A stretch of DNA of 64,000 bases, taken from an uncultured Flavobacteriaceae bacterium. GTDB taxonomy: Bacteria; Bacteroidota; Bacteroidia; Flavobacteriales; Flavobacteriaceae. Position numbers and translations under genes: made by a program. Below are positions 9,737-17,577 of this stretch, piece by piece. The DNA is taken from contig CANKZQ010000002.1 in assembly GCA_947488345.1 (NCBI GenBank), positions 558,001-622,000 on the forward strand, in the 5' to 3' direction. Each line of letters opens with the position of its first letter. The stretch's first letter is position 1. The notes below the pieces were generated by a model. The model did no database searches, had not been told where the DNA came from, and saw only the letters and a program-made list of their open reading frames with translations.

Positions 9737-10843
9737 TTATAGAGTTTCGTTTATAGTAGTTTCGGTGTCTTCCTCAATCGGCTTTCCTCTCCACCATGTG
9801 GCTAACGACGAGCCCGTAATGTTCATTAGTGGGCCAAAAACAGCTGGTGCGAGACCCATGGTTGCTACTCTTCCCATTTCTAGAGCAATTCCGGATGCAA
9901 GACCAGCATTCTGCATACCAACTTCAAATGCTATTGTTCTAGATGATTTTTGATCCATACCAGAGAGTCGGCAAATGTTATATCCAAGTACATACCCCAC
10001 AGAATTGTGAATCAAAACTACACCTATAAGCGTTAATCCAATGGTCAATAAAGACTCACGCCCAGCCGCAGTAATTACAGTAATGATAATAGCAATTCCC
10101 GCCATTGATATGATCGGCATTACTTTGTCTAACCAAGGAAATTTTCCATGGAAAAACTTATTAAAAATTAATCCTGCAATTATTGGTAGAATAACAATCT
10201 TAAGTATGCTAAGCAGCATACTAACAAAATCTATAGGTACCAACTGATTGGCCAACAATTTCATCAGCAAAGGCGTTAATAATGGTGAAAGTAATGTTGC
10301 TACGGCGGTTAGGGTTAAGGAAAGTGCGAGATTGGCTTTTGATATATAAGACATCACATTTGAAGCCAAACCACTAGGAGAACAACCTACTAAAATAATA
10401 CCAGCGGCAATTTCTGGTGGCAACCCCGAAAGATATGCCAGACCAAACCCAACTATGGGCATTATTGTAAATTGGCAAAGGATTCCTATAATAACACCCT
10501 TAGGCATTTTTATTATACCCACAAAATCATTAACACTCATAGAAGAGCCCATTCCGAACATAATGATCATTAAAAGAGGTACTATGAGTCCCTTTAGGTT
10601 AAATCCGCCTATTTCTATAAATAGCGATGGATAATACATTGCTGCAGAAACTGCGGCAAATATTAGCACTGTGAAAGAAAACCCTTTTAGAAAATGGTGA
10701 GAGCGAATGGCAAATGCTATGACTAAAAAGAGCGTGACTATTATTAGTCCAATATTCGCAGAGTATCCTAGGGCAAACATGGCTAGAGCTGTAATTCCTA
10801 AAACAGCACTGAGGGCGTATGCAACTTTATAAATGATATTCAT
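9737..10843 (-). CDS. Bile acid:sodium symporter (BASS) family transporter
   Basis: A 368-residue protein with about ten hydrophobic segments. It carries conserved BASS features: a GCSPSGLASNVMSY turn near the middle and FEVGMQNAGLASGIAL near the C-terminal third, which in the family bind sodium and substrate. Members move bile acids, pyruvate, pantothenate and other organic anions with sodium. It is the first gene of the operon with the PQQ dehydrogenase and lies 15 bases behind a perfect inverted repeat that also resembles the sites near the GntR gene. It probably imports or exports a sugar-acid-like anion. Confidence 0.85.
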   Translation of the reverse strand: MNIIYKVAYALSAVLGITALAMFALGYSANIGLIIVTLFLVIAFAIRSHHFLKGFSFTVLIFAAVSAAMYYPSLFIEIGGFNLKGLIVPLLMIIMFGMGSSMSVNDFVGIIKMPKGVIIGILCQFTIMPIVGFGLAYLSGLPPEIAAGIILVGCSPSGLASNVMSYISKANLALSLTLTAVATLLSPLLTPLLMKLLANQLVPIDFVSMLLSILKIVILPIIAGLIFNKFFHGKFPWLDKVMPIISMAGIAIIITVITAAGRESLLTIGLTLIGVVLIHNSVGYVLGYNICRLSGMDQKSSRTIAFEVGMQNAGLASGIALEMGRVATMGLAPAVFGPLMNITGSSLATWWRGKPIEEDTETTINETL

Positions 10844-10858
10844 TATCTATATTGATTA

Positions 10859-10899
10859 TTTCGTATACGGTATTCTTTTTATGAATACCGTATACGAAA
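10859..10899. promoter_or_regulatory. Perfect 17-bp inverted repeat, candidate GntR operator
   Basis: TTTCGTATACGGTATTC (10859-10875) is repeated exactly in inverse at 10883-10899 with a 7-base A/T spacer. Each arm contains its own TCGTATACGG palindrome, giving two sites with centres 27 bp apart. The element ends 15 bases before the transporter start at 10843, so bound protein would cover the promoter or leader. The motif is shared with 6873-6906. Confidence 0.75.
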
Positions 10900-11379
10900 G
10901 TAGCTAAAATTATTAGTTTCTCAAAAAGAATACATTAAAAACGGCATTGACATACCAATTGACACGTTTAATTCTCTTAAATCTTTCTTCTAATGTATCT
11001 GTTGAAATTTGAATGATACTCATATCTACATCAACTTTTACAAACAATAGTAAAACAAAAGGTCAACGAATAGTATTAATAATAGACATTTGTTGTCATA
11101 TGATATCATTTATATTAAAGGGATGAAGCTTACATAATATGTATCCTTTAAGCTATCCTGGTAACGCCTAAGTTGACTCGCTGACAGTGGAGTTAAACGC
11201 TAAGCCAGTAACTCCTTCTACCCTGCACTACAAATCATGTTAAACATTATAAATATCATTTAATAGGTGTTTTATGTAAGTATTATATTTGTGTTCGACT
11301 CTTTAAATAGCTTTATAGAATCAACTCAATACATGTATTGAACATTCATAAAGTTTAGATCAGCATACGATAAAAAGGC
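10900..11379. other. Intergenic region between divergent transcription units
   Basis: No convincing gene lies in these 480 bases between the minus-strand transporter operon and the plus-strand AraC gene. At 11150-11240 the sequence is less A/T-rich than its surroundings. It contains a 7-bp stem GGAGTTA (11189-11195) / TAACTCC (11209-11215) and further pairing possibilities (CTGG/CCAG). This could be a small structured RNA or leader; no known riboswitch class was recognised. Confidence 0.4.
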
Positions 11380-12222
11380 ATGATATTAAAGCGACAAACA
11401 TTTAAGTACGACGATAAAATCCTTATCGAAAAGATAAAAATGAGTACTCCTTTTAGGTATGAAGCTATTTTTGAAAATAGTGGATGTTTCATTTATTTTA
11501 AAGATAGAGCACCTAAATTAATGTCTGCAGAGCAAAACGTTCAAGTAAATAGCCAAGAGGCCGTATTGTTAAAATGTGGCAATCATTTTTTAGAGATACT
11601 GAAACGTACAGAAGAAGAGGAAGTTGAAGCAATAATTGTACATCTATTTCCTGAAGTGCTAAAAAAGCTATATTCAAATGAGATTCCCAAATTAATAGAG
11701 AATCAAACATGTAATTTGAGAAGTGAAGTTGTTGTATCAAAAGAAGTGATCTCAAGATTTATTGACTCGTTGGAATTCTACTTTCAAAATCCTGTTTTAA
11801 TAAATAATGACTTACTCGAGTTAAAAATAAAAGAGCTGATTTTATTGTTAATACAATCAAAGAACGTATGCTCTATTCAAGAATTAATTTCAGATCTATA
11901 CTCGGCAAAAAATGTTCAAATCAAAAAGATCATAGAACTACATTCTTATTCAAATTTAAGTTTAGAGGAGTTGGCCAAGTTATGTAATTTGAGTTTATCT
12001 TCTTTCAAACGAGAATTCAAAAAGGTCTTTAATAACACTCCTAATAATTATATCTCTAATCAAAAGCTTAAAAGAGCAAAAGAATTGCTACGAATAACCG
12101 ATATGCCCATAAGCGAAATAGCTTATGGTGTAGGATTCAATGATCCTCTTTACTTCACGCGTATTTTTAAAAAGAAAATTGGTTCTTCTCCGACCCAATA
12201 TCGCGAGAGCGAAACCACCTGA
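11380..12222 (+). CDS. AraC-family transcriptional regulator
   Basis: A 280-residue protein. The C-terminal 95 residues contain both AraC helix-turn-helix units: LSLEELAKLCNLSLSSFKRE, and then MPISEIAYGVGFNDPLYFTR with the family ending FKKKIGSSPTQYRE. The N-terminal half is a cupin-like sensor typical of Bacteroidetes regulators that lack close relatives of known ligands. It stands alone, 132 bases upstream of the flavoprotein gene at 12355, and is the natural candidate to control the plus-strand redox cluster. Confidence 0.88.
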   Translation: MILKRQTFKYDDKILIEKIKMSTPFRYEAIFENSGCFIYFKDRAPKLMSAEQNVQVNSQEAVLLKCGNHFLEILKRTEEEEVEAIIVHLFPEVLKKLYSNEIPKLIENQTCNLRSEVVVSKEVISRFIDSLEFYFQNPVLINNDLLELKIKELILLLIQSKNVCSIQELISDLYSAKNVQIKKIIELHSYSNLSLEELAKLCNLSLSSFKREFKKVFNNTPNNYISNQKLKRAKELLRITDMPISEIAYGVGFNDPLYFTRIFKKKIGSSPTQYRESETT

Positions 12223-12267
12223 CCCAATTATCCATAAATACGGACTTTTACTCCATTAGTTAGACCT

Positions 12268-12285
12268 ACGGTCGTGGTATTTTTG
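12268..12285 (+). promoter_or_regulatory. Candidate Bacteroidetes promoter with small operator-like palindrome
   Basis: TATTTTTG at 12278-12285 fits the Bacteroidetes -7 element TAnnTTTG, 70 bases before the flavoprotein start. Just upstream GACC-TAC-GGTC forms a short inverted repeat, where a repressor could block polymerase. The assignment rests on motif fit only. Confidence 0.4.
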
Positions 12286-12354
12286 TACTAGAAATATCTC
12301 GTATGTCAAATAGCATATTTTAATAATCAATAGATGTGCTAAAAAAAAACAATA

Positions 12355-12888
12355 ATGGAAAAAACATTGGTAATAGTGACTCATCCTAAACTAGGGAGTT
12401 CTAAAATTAACAAACGCTGGATTGAAGAACTTAAAAAACATCCAAATAATATCATTATTCACGATTTACACGCTGTGTATCCTAGTTTAGAGATTGATGT
12501 TAAAGAAGAACAACGTTTATTAGAAACGGCGGATAAAGTAATCTTACAATTTCCGTTTTACTGGTTTAATTGTCCTCCATTTTTAAAGAAATGGATTGAT
12601 GATGTCTTAACTCATGGTTGGGCATTTGGTAAAAATAGCGGATACAAACTCGCTGGTAAAAAGTTTGCACTGGCCGTGACCGCTGGTATTCTGGAAGAGG
12701 ATTACAGCCCTACTGGAAAGTATGATTATACCCTTGAAGAGCTAACCAGACCTTTCGAAACAACATTTAAGTATATAAAAGCAGATTATAAACCACTTTA
12801 CGCATTTTATGGAGAAGAACATAATCCAACACAGGAAGACATCGATAGAAACGCTAAAAATTATATAGACTTTATAGAAAATCTATAG
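12355..12888 (+). CDS. NAD(P)H-dependent oxidoreductase, flavodoxin-like (quinone reductase/KefF type)
   Basis: A 177-residue cytoplasmic flavoprotein. TLVIVTHPKLGSSKINK is the FMN/FAD phosphate loop, QFPFYWFNCPPFLKKWID and the following GWAFG are typical of the NQO/YwrO/KefF branch, and AVTAGILEEDYSP fits the third nucleotide-binding loop. Such enzymes reduce quinones and electrophiles by two electrons. It heads a plus-strand cluster with three NTF2-fold proteins and a zinc dehydrogenase, suggesting detoxification of a reactive compound. Confidence 0.85.
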   Translation: MEKTLVIVTHPKLGSSKINKRWIEELKKHPNNIIIHDLHAVYPSLEIDVKEEQRLLETADKVILQFPFYWFNCPPFLKKWIDDVLTHGWAFGKNSGYKLAGKKFALAVTAGILEEDYSPTGKYDYTLEELTRPFETTFKYIKADYKPLYAFYGEEHNPTQEDIDRNAKNYIDFIENL

Positions 12889-12933
12889 AATTAAAAATAA
12901 TTAAAGAAGAGCATATATTTAAAAACAGAAACA

Positions 12934-13434
12934 ATGAAAAAAGTAATTTTAATCGCACTTACGGGTTTATTTTTAATCTCTTGTGCAAAAAATGAAAAAG
13001 CAGCTCCAACAGCTGCAGAAATTGCCGTGCTTCAAAAACAAGAAGTAACGAGTTTAATGGAGGCCAGTCGAAATTGGGGAAAAGCAGCTAGTCCTGAAGA
13101 TTTTTTTAGTTTCATAGGCGAAGATGCCTTAATGCTGGCACCAGACAAAGGTGTTATTAAAGGTCATGAAGATATTGGTAAAGTACTACAAGAATTTCAA
13201 TCGTTACCTGGATTCAAAATCACCTGGGAACCTCAAGAAGCTTTTGTATCTAAAAGTGGAGATTTAGGCTATTCAAGAGAAAGGATTTTAGTGAATTTTG
13301 ATGGTGAAGACGGAAAACAAGTGAATCTATTTGAAAAAGGAGTAACTATTTGGAAAAAGAATAAAAAAGGTAAGTGGAAAATGGCTATTGACATTTGGAA
13401 TATCGACCCAACAATCACTTCAATTTATAAATAA
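12934..13434 (+). CDS. SnoaL/DUF4440-like (NTF2-fold) lipoprotein
   Basis: A 166-residue lipoprotein (LFLISCAKNE, Cys17). After the signal comes an NTF2-fold domain: a helix with SRNWGKAASPEDFFSFIGEDA, then strands ending GKWKMAIDIWN. DUF4440/SnoaL relatives bind or isomerise small hydrophobic molecules, but the pocket residues give no substrate. It is closely similar to the minus-strand gene at 19939 (shared pattern SFIGED, MAPD, GHE, LPGFxxTWEP, GDxGY, KMAxDIWN), so the two clusters carry paralogues. It is 45 bases behind the flavoprotein gene. Confidence 0.82.
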   Translation: MKKVILIALTGLFLISCAKNEKAAPTAAEIAVLQKQEVTSLMEASRNWGKAASPEDFFSFIGEDALMLAPDKGVIKGHEDIGKVLQEFQSLPGFKITWEPQEAFVSKSGDLGYSRERILVNFDGEDGKQVNLFEKGVTIWKKNKKGKWKMAIDIWNIDPTITSIYK

Positions 13435-13460
13435 AATAATAACAAATAAACATAAATAAA

Positions 13461-13865
13461 ATGACAACAATAACAAAAGAAACAGTACAAGATGAAATTC
13501 AAAATTTTAACGAATATAAGGAAGTAGAAAAAGCACTTCAACCTTATATAGAAAGTGCACGCACAGGTGATGGCAAACTAAGTAGATCTGCATTTTTTGA
13601 TCATGCACATATTGTCGGTTCTATAGAAGGCAATTACTATAATATGGATGCCGATACTTTTGGCGATGTAGTTGGTCAAGGTGGACCTTCAGAAAATGTG
13701 AAAAGTCGCATAACTTGGATTGATATTTCGGGCCCAGCAGCAGCGGCAAAAGTTGATTTTATAGATTGGAATGGTATGCGTTTTACTGACTTCTTTGTAC
13801 TCTACAAAAAAGATGGACAGTGGAAAATTAGTGGAAAAGTCTATGATTCACACTCAAAAAACTAA
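13461..13865 (+). CDS. NTF2-like (putative lumazine-binding family) protein, cytoplasmic
   Basis: A 134-residue protein without a signal peptide. The pattern LQPYIESARTGDGKLSRSAFFDHA, followed by a conserved WIDISGPAAAAKVDFIDWNG and a final KKDGQWKISGKVYDSH, fits the putative lumazine-binding branch of the NTF2 superfamily, common in Bacteroidetes. It is one of three NTF2-fold genes in a row, 26 bases behind the lipoprotein. Its enzymatic role is unknown; a small-molecule binding or isomerase function is the family expectation. Confidence 0.8.
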   Translation: MTTITKETVQDEIQNFNEYKEVEKALQPYIESARTGDGKLSRSAFFDHAHIVGSIEGNYYNMDADTFGDVVGQGGPSENVKSRITWIDISGPAAAAKVDFIDWNGMRFTDFFVLYKKDGQWKISGKVYDSHSKN

Positions 13866-14021
13866 TAGTAATTACAATACAGGTAATATTATGGTGAACG
13901 AGGAAAGGTTTTGAAATCTTACTGAATGTAACATTCAAAACCGAACCTTGTTTGTTTTAATCATTTATTTAAATAATTACTAGTACAAGAAATAAAAACA
14001 TAACGCATAAATTAAAATAAC

Positions 14022-14441
14022 ATGAAAAAAATATATCTATTCGTTTTATTGGCAACTATCGTATCTACAACGTTACAAGCGCAACAAACGGATTTACAGC
14101 GTGTAGAAACAACGTTGAATTATTACCTCAAAGGACTCGTAAATGACGATGCTAAGACCCTAACGAAAGCGTTTCATTCTACGGCAACAATGAAATGGGT
14201 TGGAAAAAAATACGTGGAAGTAAACGCTATAGAAGGATTAACTAAAGATATGAATGGTACTCCTCATAAAAACGTAAAAACAAGAATTGTTTCTATTGAT
14301 ATTGCCGGTAATGCAGCAAGTGCACAACTAGAGATTCAATTTCCATCATTTACATATATCGATTTTATGCATGTATTAAAAATAGATGGACAATGGAAAA
14401 TTGTGAGCAAAATATTTTACACCAGACAAGACACTAAATAA
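14022..14441 (+). CDS. Secreted NTF2-like (lumazine-binding family) protein
   Basis: A 139-residue protein with a cleavable signal peptide ending in TTLQAQQ. The mature part starts TDLQRVETTLNYYLKGLVNDDAKTL and continues with FHSTATMKW and a final GQWKIVSKIF, the NTF2-fold lumazine-binding pattern. It is a near duplicate of the minus-strand gene at 18295 (shared LNYYL.GLVN.DAKTLTKAFH.TATMKW). It directly precedes the zinc dehydrogenase (20-base gap). Substrate unknown. Confidence 0.82.
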   Translation: MKKIYLFVLLATIVSTTLQAQQTDLQRVETTLNYYLKGLVNDDAKTLTKAFHSTATMKWVGKKYVEVNAIEGLTKDMNGTPHKNVKTRIVSIDIAGNAASAQLEIQFPSFTYIDFMHVLKIDGQWKIVSKIFYTRQDTK

Positions 14442-14461
14442 GAAAAGCTAAAACATATATT

Positions 14462-15466
14462 ATGAAAGTAAACGCATATGCCGTACACGAACCAAAAGGA
14501 AAATTACAACCATATTCATATGAATTAGGTCAAATAGGTCCCGAAGATGTGGATATAAAAGTTAACTATTGTGGAGTATGCCATTCAGATTTAAGTATGA
14601 TGAACAATGAATGGGGTATGACTGAATATCCACTCGTACCAGGTCACGAAGTTGTGGGTGAAATTATTGCGATAGGAAGTGCCGTTAAAAACTTAAAGGT
14701 CGGACAAACAGTTGGTATGGGATGGTTTTCGGAATCCTGTATGAGTTGCTCACATTGCATGGGTGGTGATCACAATATGTGTGATAACGCAGAGGGAACT
14801 ATTGTAGGTAGACATGGGGGATTCGCTGATCACGTACGCGGACATTGGTCATGGGCCATTCCAATTCCCGAAACTATGGATCCGAGTAAAGCTGGACCCT
14901 TGTTTTGTGGTGGCGCTACGGTGTTTAATCCAATTGTAATTGCTGGAGTGCAACCCACTGATTCTGTTGGTGTAATTGGTATTGGTGGCCTAGGTCATTT
15001 AGCACTTAAGTTTTTAAAAGCTTGGGGTTGTGAGGTCATTGCATTTTCTTCGAATCCTGATAAAAAAGAAGAAATTCTTGCCATGGGAGCGACGAAAGTA
15101 ATCAATTCACGAGATCCGAAGGCATTCGAATCAGTTAAGGGAAAGCTCAAACTCATCTTAAATACTACCAATGTAAGTTTAGATTGGGATGCCTATTTAT
15201 CGGCACTAACTAAAAAAGGGAAACTTCACACTGTGGGAGCTGTATTAGAGCCAATGGAAATTCCAGCTTTTAGTTTAATCGCTGGAGACAAATCTGTGGG
15301 AGGTAGTACCGTAGGTAGCCCCGAATTAACTAAAAAAATGCTCAATTTTTGTGCAAGACATGAAATTTATCCAATAGTAGAACAATTTCCAATGGAAAGC
15401 GTAAATCAAGCGATACAACATCTTAAAGATGGTAAGGCGCGCTTTAGAATTGTATTAAAAAACTAA
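14462..15466 (+). CDS. Zinc-dependent alcohol dehydrogenase (cinnamyl-alcohol/YahK-type)
   Basis: A 334-residue medium-chain dehydrogenase. Catalytic zinc ligands are in GVCHSD (Cys40) and PGHE (His62, Glu63); structural zinc cysteines are Cys93, Cys96, Cys99 and Cys107. A Rossmann motif GIGGLG binds the nicotinamide cofactor at about residues 177-182. The family reduces aldehydes, usually with NADPH. It is the last gene of the plus-strand redox cluster and is followed by a large composite hairpin at 15472-15540. A second, more distant zinc dehydrogenase occupies the facing cluster at 20608. Confidence 0.88.
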   Translation: MKVNAYAVHEPKGKLQPYSYELGQIGPEDVDIKVNYCGVCHSDLSMMNNEWGMTEYPLVPGHEVVGEIIAIGSAVKNLKVGQTVGMGWFSESCMSCSHCMGGDHNMCDNAEGTIVGRHGGFADHVRGHWSWAIPIPETMDPSKAGPLFCGGATVFNPIVIAGVQPTDSVGVIGIGGLGHLALKFLKAWGCEVIAFSSNPDKKEEILAMGATKVINSRDPKAFESVKGKLKLILNTTNVSLDWDAYLSALTKKGKLHTVGAVLEPMEIPAFSLIAGDKSVGGSTVGSPELTKKMLNFCARHEIYPIVEQFPMESVNQAIQHLKDGKARFRIVLKN

Positions 15467-15471
15467 ATAGA

Positions 15472-15540
15472 CACAAGAATTTCATCTATACGAGAAAAGG
15501 TAATATCTAATTGCCTTTGCAATAGCATGAAATTTTTGTG
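15472..15540 (+). terminator. Composite hairpin downstream of the zinc dehydrogenase
   Basis: Outer arms 15472-15485 and 15527-15540 pair at 13 of 14 positions (CACAAGAATTTCAT against ATGAAATTTTTGTG). An inner stem AAAGGTAAT (15496-15504) / ATTGCCTTT (15510-15518) closes a 5-base loop. It begins 5 bases after the dehydrogenase stop and lies between convergent genes, so termination or mRNA protection is the simplest reading. Confidence 0.6.
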
Positions 15541-15640
15541 CCTTTCAATTTAATGCATCATTTGAAAAGGATAATATAGCATGCGAAAAAAACTTGATCA
15601 TTAGAAAGGAGTACAATTGATTTAATCAATTTTCACTCAC

Positions 15641-16216
15641 TTAGGTGCGTGAGCGGATTCTACTTATTGATTCTGGAGAAATTCCCAAATAGGAAGCTAA
15701 AACATATTGTGGTACTCTATTTGCAATTTGAGGATATTTATTCACGTAATCCCAATATTTCTCTTCTGAAGTTTGACTAATATTAGAAATCGTTCTTTTA
15801 TAAGAATAGGACATAGACCTTTCTGTAAATAATCTAAAGTATTGACATAAAGAATGTATTCTACTGCACAGGTCTTCAACATCATCATATTTCATCTGTA
15901 AAATTACAGAGTCCTCAAGGGCTTCAGCATAATATTCTGCAGGGGTCCTATTTAAATAACTGTAAAAGTCTGTAAAAAACCAATCTTCGATTGCAATGAT
16001 CACAGTATGTTCTTTTCCTAAGTCATCTAAATAAAAAACTCTGACCGAACCTTCAACAATATAGTTGCGATATTCAGATACAAACCCGGGCTGAATAATA
16101 AATTGTCTTTTCTTGATTCTCGTCGTTTTTAATATTGAAGTGAATTGTTCTATTTCATCATCCGATAGCTCAACATAGCGAGCTATATGATCCAAGATTC
16201 CTTTGTATTTATCCAT
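15641..16216 (-). CDS. Crp/Fnr-family transcriptional regulator
   Basis: A 191-residue protein with an N-terminal cyclic-nucleotide-binding-like beta-roll (about residues 25-115, IQPGFVSEYRNYIVEGSVRVFY) and a C-terminal winged helix whose recognition part is YVLASYLGISPESISRIRS. It lacks an N-terminal cysteine cluster, so it is not a classical iron-sulphur Fnr. It sits between the two facing redox clusters. Paired FNR-like boxes upstream of the ZIP gene and of the peroxiredoxin could be its targets, but other Crp/Fnr proteins of the cell are equally possible. Confidence 0.86.
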   Translation of the reverse strand: MDKYKGILDHIARYVELSDDEIEQFTSILKTTRIKKRQFIIQPGFVSEYRNYIVEGSVRVFYLDDLGKEHTVIIAIEDWFFTDFYSYLNRTPAEYYAEALEDSVILQMKYDDVEDLCSRIHSLCQYFRLFTERSMSYSYKRTISNISQTSEEKYWDYVNKYPQIANRVPQYVLASYLGISPESISRIRSRT

Positions 16217-16544
16217 CGATTTATTTTTCTTTTGACTATGTCTGATAACCTCTTTTATTACTATTCAGAACGTTCGAGAAATAAAGATAACAAAAAGGGA
16301 AGAACCCACAGAAATTTCGATAGAATTATTCAAGTAGCTTATAATCCAATAAAAATTTTCACATTTTCGTATGTATAATTCTTCTTGATACTCATCCAAT
16401 AATGCGAACTTTCTACTACTATTTTTGTGAAGTTGTTGCTACAAAAATCTGGTATTTTTAGTAGAATTTTTCATGTTCGACTTCTATTGTTTTTATACAA
16501 TAAAGTTGACGTTATTTATTTACAACTTATTATTTACAAGTGTT
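16217..16544. other. Intergenic region upstream of the Crp/Fnr gene
   Basis: About 330 bases between the Crp/Fnr start and the end of the ZIP gene. It presumably holds the promoter of the regulator. No conserved gene or strong palindrome was recognised, and a 63-codon frame on the plus strand shows no family features. Confidence 0.4.
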
Positions 16545-17219
16545 TTAGATGAAGTGAGCAATCGAAACACCCAAGCAAATTACTACCAATTTAGATAAAT
16601 TAAATTTATGCCCCTCACCTGTCTCAAATAGAATGGTTGTCGCAATGTGTAGAAAGATACCGATAACAATAGCATTTACAATATCAGTATATTCTGTAGC
16701 CAAAATAGTATTATTAGAGATGTAAGTACCCAGAGGAGTCATTACTGCAAACACAACCAAGAAACCAATTATTTTAGCTTTACTATAGTTAGATTGAAAT
16801 AAAAATGTAGTGATTAACGCTGCAATTGGTATTTTATGAATTAAGATACCATAAACCATGTCATTATGCTCATGTATTGGGAATCCTTCTAAAAAGCTGT
16901 GGATACAAAGGCTTATAAATAGTACCCATGGAAATTTTTCATCTTTTTCATGTGTGTTGTCATGGCCATGTTCAACGCCTTTAGAGAAAAATTCTAAGAT
17001 AATTTGTAATAGAACACCTAACATTATAAATAGACCCGTTTCCTTTGGATCTAAATGATGATATACCTCTGGTAATAAATCAAAAAGCGCTAGTGCTAAT
17101 AGAAATGCACCGCTAAATGATAACAAAAGTTTTGTGCCTATTGTTTTTTGTTTTTTTGTAATAAATGCAATAATTACACCAATAAAAATGGCAATAACTG
17201 GAAGTAAATAGGAATTCAT
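16545..17219 (-). CDS. ZIP-family divalent metal transporter
   Basis: A 224-residue membrane protein with about seven hydrophobic segments. Segment four contains HSFLEGFPI and segment five HKIPIAALITTFLF, matching the metal-binding HSxxEG and HKxPEg pattern of ZIP transporters (here the second motif has Ile where Glu is common). A histidine-rich loop (VEHGHDNTHEKDEK, residues about 82-95) fits metal gathering. ZIP proteins import zinc, iron or manganese. The gene is alone, with paired FNR-like boxes about 180-215 bases upstream, suggesting redox-linked metal uptake. Confidence 0.85.
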   Translation of the reverse strand: MNSYLLPVIAIFIGVIIAFITKKQKTIGTKLLLSFSGAFLLALALFDLLPEVYHHLDPKETGLFIMLGVLLQIILEFFSKGVEHGHDNTHEKDEKFPWVLFISLCIHSFLEGFPIHEHNDMVYGILIHKIPIAALITTFLFQSNYSKAKIIGFLVVFAVMTPLGTYISNNTILATEYTDIVNAIVIGIFLHIATTILFETGEGHKFNLSKLVVICLGVSIAHFI

Positions 17220-17395
17220 ATCAATATTATTTTAATTTCAAAGGCAATCCTTTGGGTGATTCTTTTTAAAAAATATGGGGTTAGTTTTATAGTACGTATA
17301 GCCTTTTGAAACATACACCAGATTTATCAATTATTAACAGTACAAATTTGGCTCGTACTTACAGAAAATACTATGATCTGTGCTAAGAAAAATGC

Positions 17396-17432
17396 TTGAC
17401 CTTTATCATAAATAAATCTTGATTTAGATCAA
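17396..17432. promoter_or_regulatory. Paired FNR-like boxes upstream of the ZIP gene
   Basis: TTGATTTAGATCAA at 17419-17432 is a perfect TTGAT-N4-ATCAA box, extended to AAATCTTGAT/ATCAAGATTT. TTGACCTTTATCAT at 17396-17409 is a two-mismatch copy. Their centres are 23 bp apart, exactly as in the pair at 23519-23555, and the flanks are also alike (TAAGAAA just upstream in both). This is the main content of the 360-base gap before the ZIP gene. A Crp/Fnr-type activator is the expected binder. Confidence 0.7.
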
Positions 17433-17577
17433 GATTTATGATACATAGGACATTTGGCATGCTGGTATAATCATCTTAAGATATTAGTACTAATACTCAC
17501 TCGTAGTTATATAAAGGTGAATTCAAAAGTATCCACAATTGAACCCACCTTCGTTTTAGCATTGAAGAACTAACAAA

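Noticed and set aside
11165-11200. Integron attC-like site (GCCTAAG ... GTTAAAC)
   Set aside because: The core fits only partly, the arms do not pair as an attC, and no integron integrase or cassette array is present.
15617-15629. FNR-like box TTGATTTAATCAA
   Set aside because: The spacer is three bases instead of four and it lies between convergent gene ends, so it was not counted with the paired boxes.
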